Assembly: GCA_025403435.1 (NCBI GenBank)
Contig: JAJQZP010000064.1
Location: 310,001 to 374,000, forward strand
Source: Artocarpus heterophyllus
Taxonomy: Eukaryota; Streptophyta; Magnoliopsida; Rosales; Moraceae
DNA length: 64,000 nt
Reading direction: 5' to 3'
The notes beneath the pieces are model-generated. The model saw nothing but the letters and a program-made list of their open reading frames with translations. It was not told the origin of the DNA and searched no databases. A program made the translations under genes and the position numbers. Every line of letters begins with the position of its first letter. Within the stretch, counting starts at the first letter, position 1. Below, piece after piece: positions 59,585 to 64,000 of this stretch.

Positions 59585-62500
59585 ATGATTGTTTAAACGC
59601 AGACGTTTGTAGTATAGAAAGGTTGTCGTATCCATAGTGAAAAATTTGTAACTTAGGAGATTGATAAAAATAAACATTAAAAAAGGAAAACAATTTTTCA
59701 AAACAAAGTTTAAAATAAAACAAATATTTTTGTCATTTTTTTGGTTTAAAATTTAAGACATAAAATTAACAAGCTAAGGTTCAAGAATCACTCATATGTT
59801 TTGTAACCGGTATGGAAATTAACTATAAATAATAATTATTTAAAGCATTTGATTTATTATATCTTTTTCCGCTAATAGCAAGCACATTTACTATTTCAAT
59901 AATTCAATCGAAAGCGACAATAAAACAAGCTATAATACAGTAATGGTTTTTCTATAAAAAGTAGCAAAATAATCATCTCCCACTAATGATTTGGTGCACT
60001 AAGTATGAAAATTATAATCGCTATCACTACAATTATAATTAATATAATTTTGAAGTAGAAAAGATAATAACAAATCAAAATTAATATATTTTAATGGAAT
60101 AAATTTTTGCATTAATTCTGGCAGAATCTCGTCTTATTAAATGGTTTAAGAATACACTATGTCATCCTCTACCAACAATAAATCAAGCATTACCAAGCAT
60201 TTTCTGTGCCAGTTCATGTCAATAATACAGCAAAAACTCAACTTAATAAACAAGCATGATTTCAGTATTATTAATATTAATTATGCAACACAATTAAATT
60301 AAATAAAAAAAGCATGATTGAATTTATGTAAGAATTAGGCAGCATGTCAACATTAACAATAATGACTAAAAACATAGAAAATATAATTTATTCTATAAAA
60401 ATATAAGCATTACAACACAAATATTGAGTTAAAAACTATACCAGAGCATTATACATACAATATAATCTCTCTGCCTCATCAAGCTCTCTACATTAATTTA
60501 GGTATTATTTTATTATTTTTAATATGGTCAAAGAAGTACTCTAATAGTATCTCCTTCTAAAACAGGTATTGTTGAGTCAAAGAGTCAATAGTTGAAAAGA
60601 AAAGACAAGAGAGGAGAATTTGAGGCCAAATGGTCGTGGAGGTGTCAAAGGGGGTTTTATGGTTGAAAAATTCTACTATTTAGAATTTTTTATTAATACT
60701 TTTATTAATGTTTTGTTTATTATTTATTTATTTATACTTCATACCCTTTCGTTGCATCGTACGCAAATGCAATGTGAAAAGAGACAATTATTTTCTTCCT
60801 TTCTCGGCATGATATGCATTCTTCACTGTTTGTGGCAGAGTTCAAGATCCGATGCTTCGCTAGTATGATACACATGATTCGTAGCCTTCGAATTGCTGAC
60901 TTAGATTGAAACGTGCCGCTTGGATTGTGCGAAGGATGCTGGGACCGCATGAGCTGAAGGGTGGCCATTTGATTAGTCTTGGTAAGCTGATCTGACGGGT
61001 TAAAGGATAGATGAATGTAGATCAGGCTACACATAATTTGAAGACTGATTTGAGGTAGTGGAGGATAGCTGGCGACACACGGACGATCTAGATTGATTTC
61101 GTAGCTAGATCGTGCAGTTAAGGGCTTGCCATGTGTTATTTCTTTTTGAATTTTGAATTTCTTTTGATTTTTTGTGCATTTGAGGTCCTTTTTTGCCCAT
61201 TTTTACGCGGTTTTACTCCATTTTTCTTCAAGATTTTTAACTGTAAAATTAGCAAACACAATGAAATTAATTATTTTACAAAAAATATTTAAAATAATTT
61301 TAAAAATTTTTATTTTATAATAAAATATGCAAAGCACACTAAAAATAAATGAAAATTTCTAAAATTAACAAACCTTAAATGATATATTATCTAAGACTCA
61401 AAAATGCTTTTAGAAATTATTAGAAACATTATAAAACAATTTACAAACTAAAAACTTATTTACAAGCACTTTAAGACTCAAAATAAAATTACCACATGTT
61501 ATTTTTACAGTTTTAATTATTTACAAACTAAATATATATTTAACTCACCAAAACGGCTTTAAAAATTACCAAATATTATTAAATATAAAAACACACTAAA
61601 AACATATTATTAAACACATTTACACACTAAGACACAAATATACTAATTAACACAAAAATGCTATTAATAAGAGGATTTAATAAGAAATAAAAGCATAAAT
61701 AAATAATTTAAGTCTTGAAAAATGTATACTTTTACAATCTCATCATATCCCCTAACTAGCTTATTGCTAGTCCTTAACATTTAAAGTGATAAAATTTTGA
61801 AATGATTTACTAAATATTCACACAATATAAACCATTTAACTACAATTTGACAGGCCTATCTAGATAGACTAACAAAACAAAAATTTTATTTGAACAATTT
61901 ATATGCTATTTAACAAAATACATGCAAGCCAAACTTAGTGCATAAAGAAAAAAAATGAATAAATGTGAAGTTTCATAACAACTAAGAATAAAATTGTTAT
62001 GATATTTTGATTCAAATCACTCATGCAAGCAACAATAGTTCAAATTCATTAATTAGAACAATTAAATACAAAAACATAAAGCAGAAATATATACAAATAT
62101 AAAACAAATTTTACAACTATGGATAATGCAATGTTTGGCCCCTTTAGCTTTTTCTATAACCTATTTAACAAGCTTTGGGTCAGCAACTCCCAGACTAGTT
62201 GCCCTAAGGTGCTAGGTGTTGAAGCACTCCTTCGAACTTACTTACTCGAGCTAAAGAGGCTACGATATTACATAATTACACTTTATTTATTTAAAATTCT
62301 TTTTATTTTTTTTCTTTTTATTCATTAATTAGTTAATTAATTTTGAAAATGTTACTGCCCTTAATTGTTTATATTCACAAAATAACAAAACTTAAATATT
62401 CATAGCTTTGACTTACTACCATAATTAAGCATTATAGTGCACGTGTGAAAAGAAGGGTTTACAAACACTTTGAAAAATAAACATATAAAATTGTTAAATA

Positions 62501-63656
62501 AAACAAAATTTTCGAGAGTCCATAAAATTAGACAATTCAAAGAACAAAAAAATAATATTATATTAATATGAAATTTATAAATCAAGACAAAATAATAACA
62601 TATTAATTACTAAGAAACATATATTTACAAAACACTTTTTTTTAGATCTTTTTTTATGACTCACAAAAACTTACAAAATAACATGCAAAAACAAAAACAA
62701 GAAACACACAAAATTCTAGAGCAAAAATAAAAAAAAGGGCAAAAATCGAAAAACATTTGGCATGATTACACACAGCATTGAAGCACAACTCTCTCCCCCT
62801 AACCTAAATTGTATATTGTCCTCAATGTATAAAAAAAAATAGTGAGAGCAGCAAGAATGTTACTTAATTAGCATAGCTGTAGAGATTATCTATAACAAAC
62901 TTAACAAACCAAACTAAAATAAACACACAGTAATATATTACAAATAGGTCTTTTAAAGTCATATTCCCAAGACTTTATTTTTTTGTTTGAAAATTAAAAT
63001 CACTTTTTAAATTCTTCAATATACGTTTTAAGAAGTCATAAGTACAGAATACTTACTAATCATAATGATTATATCCTCCTTAATCTCAGCCATTTTAAAT
63101 GAATTATTAGGTGATTTAATTTCAAAGATTTTTTTTAAGGAAAATTAAAATACGAAATCAAAACACACATTTTTTTAAAAAAATTTATTTGAAAATCCAA
63201 AGAAATTGCATTACAAAATTAAACCCTTTAGAATGCGTCTCGAGAGAAAATTAAAAATAGTTTATCTCCATAACTCAATCATTCTAAACAAATTTAATTT
63301 TTAGCCTTCATTTTAAAATTTCAAAATAAACTTTGAATTTTTTTGAAAGAAAATCAAAGTAGCATACAACAACACACAAAAATATATTAGAAAAGAGAAA
63401 AAGTATAGATATTACTGTGAAAGTGTTTTCTTATCGTTTGATGCTCAAAATCTAGCAAATCTTTTTTCCAACTCTGCTATTGGTGGTCAGTCATCAAAAA
63501 GCGGCTTCCTTCCATAGTAAGTGTCAAGGACCCCATATATGGGTCTTGTGTGAACATGCCTTCAAAATTGGCAAAATATGGACCATTTAAATTTGTGAAA
63601 CTTGGACTCATTTTATATGCTTAATAAGTCCCTAAAATTGATTTTAGTGGTGGTGG
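59585..63656. other. Very AT-rich, degenerate retroelement-like DNA
   Basis: No gene is supported. Just right of the CACTA fragment is AAAGGTTGTCGTATCC (about 59620-59635), a word I associate with the non-coding 3' region of some plant gypsy elements. That association is from memory and weak. The rest is AAAT/ACAT-rich with a less AT-rich patch (60750-61130). Another patch at 62120-62270 (CTTTGGGTCAGCAACTCCC and following) interrupts the low-complexity DNA. No LTR ends were identified. Confidence 0.35.
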
Positions 63657-63893
63657 TCACATAGGATCTTGGTAAGAAAAATTTTTGGTGAACTCTTGTG
63701 GTAATTGAGGTTGAGAACCTAGGACTAAAGGTGATGATTGTTCCTCTTCTACATCTACGTCTTCATTATCTTCCTCACATTCCTCTCCTAATGTTTGTTT
63801 CTCAAAATAGATGGGTTTTAAATGTTCCTCTTCGTTTTCTAACATACTCTTCATAGATTCTACATATTTTCTTAGGATTTCCAAACTCTCTTT
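63657..63893 (-). CDS. Hypothetical acidic ORF, possibly a retroelement gag remnant
   Basis: A minus-strand open stretch of about 80 codons encodes LNKESLEILRKYVESMKSML, then an acidic run EECEEDNEDVDVEEEQSS and a Pro/Gln-rich end QPQLPQEF. There is no ATG at the left edge of the frame; it would need a TTG, so the ORF may be an exon or a decayed fragment. Further along the strand (63620-63480) another frame reads MSPSFTNLNGPYFANFEG, with similar composition. I do not recognise a family. The context (degenerate retroelement DNA) suggests a gag-like relic, but this is inference. Confidence 0.25.
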   Translation of the reverse strand, partial: KESLEILRKYVESMKSMLENEEEHLKPIYFEKQTLGEECEEDNEDVDVEEEQSSPLVLGSQPQLPQEFTKNFSYQDPM

Positions 63894-64000
63894 ATTTAAA
63901 GTATCCAATGAATTTTACGGTTCAAAAGTTAACTCCAAAATTCCAAATTAAATTTTAGGCCAAGGTTCCAAAAAGCTTGAATTGTTCTCCTAACCTAAGT

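Noticed and set aside
1..64000. CRISPR arrays, bacterial operons, organelle insertions, tRNA or rRNA genes
   Set aside because: I found no spaced direct-repeat arrays, Shine-Dalgarno-led gene clusters, organelle gene sequences or complete tRNA cloverleaf. The tRNA-like boxes at 26950-27010 belong to a SINE.
59590..64000. Firm assignment of the right end to an Athila/Tat-type retrotransposon
   Set aside because: Only composition and one short remembered motif suggest it. No LTR ends, PBS or pol domains were seen.

Overview
This is AT-rich nuclear DNA from a flowering plant, probably a eudicot. The evidence is a spliced gene with GT-AG introns, CACTA (En/Spm) transposons, Ty3/gypsy LTR retrotransposons primed by initiator-Met tRNA, a tRNA-derived SINE, a TRIM, MULE-type miniature elements and AT/CT/CA microsatellites. 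I see no bacterial or organellar operons, rRNA or tRNA genes, or CRISPR arrays. One ordinary host gene can be supported: a six-exon minus-strand caleosin/peroxygenase at 5217-9755 (197 aa). It has a TATA box, a CT-rich leader and a poly(A) signal. Almost everything else is transposable-element strata.

Layout. 1-3990: 5' part of a minus-strand chromovirus-like Ty3/gypsy element (protease and start of RT, gag with five in-frame TAG codons, PBS, 2.1-kb LTR). 3991-5077: unannotated. 5078-9988: caleosin gene. 10385-10881: MITE-like repeat. 11373-14225: solo-LTR-like block. 14440-14968: MITE-like repeat. 15320-22085: CACTA element 1 (plus strand), split by a solo LTR (16939-19098, perfect TTGGC duplication). 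22591-23562: non-autonomous element with a GC-rich core. 23916-24774: MULE-type element. 26942-27174: SINE. 29637-30346: tandem TRIM with three LTRs. 30461-33231: solo LTR. 33463-34230: second MULE-type element. 35474-36450: solo LTR. 38246-59583: CACTA element 2 (minus strand), split by a 2.6-kb solo LTR (39149-41783) and by a 14.4-kb LTR element (44828-59260) that has 4.5-kb LTRs and no recognisable pol. 59585-64000: degenerate, very AT-rich retroelement-like DNA.

The elements date one another. Both CACTA transposase genes were already in place when LTR elements landed in their exons. Most LTR insertions have since collapsed to solo LTRs, so recombinational loss is frequent here. The LTR families are diverged from one another, yet they share a terminal module: a start near TGTAAC-CCC, an end near GTTACA, and a short hairpin (stem TGAGC/GCTCA or paired variants) followed by a CATGCTGTAGG-like motif. 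Stem substitutions are compensated between families. That hairpin is the most interesting unexplained signal in the window. Other notable patterns are the uniform TAG interruptions in gag, a roughly 20-fold change in divergence along one LTR pair, and a 30-bp tandem repeat shared by two solo LTRs.
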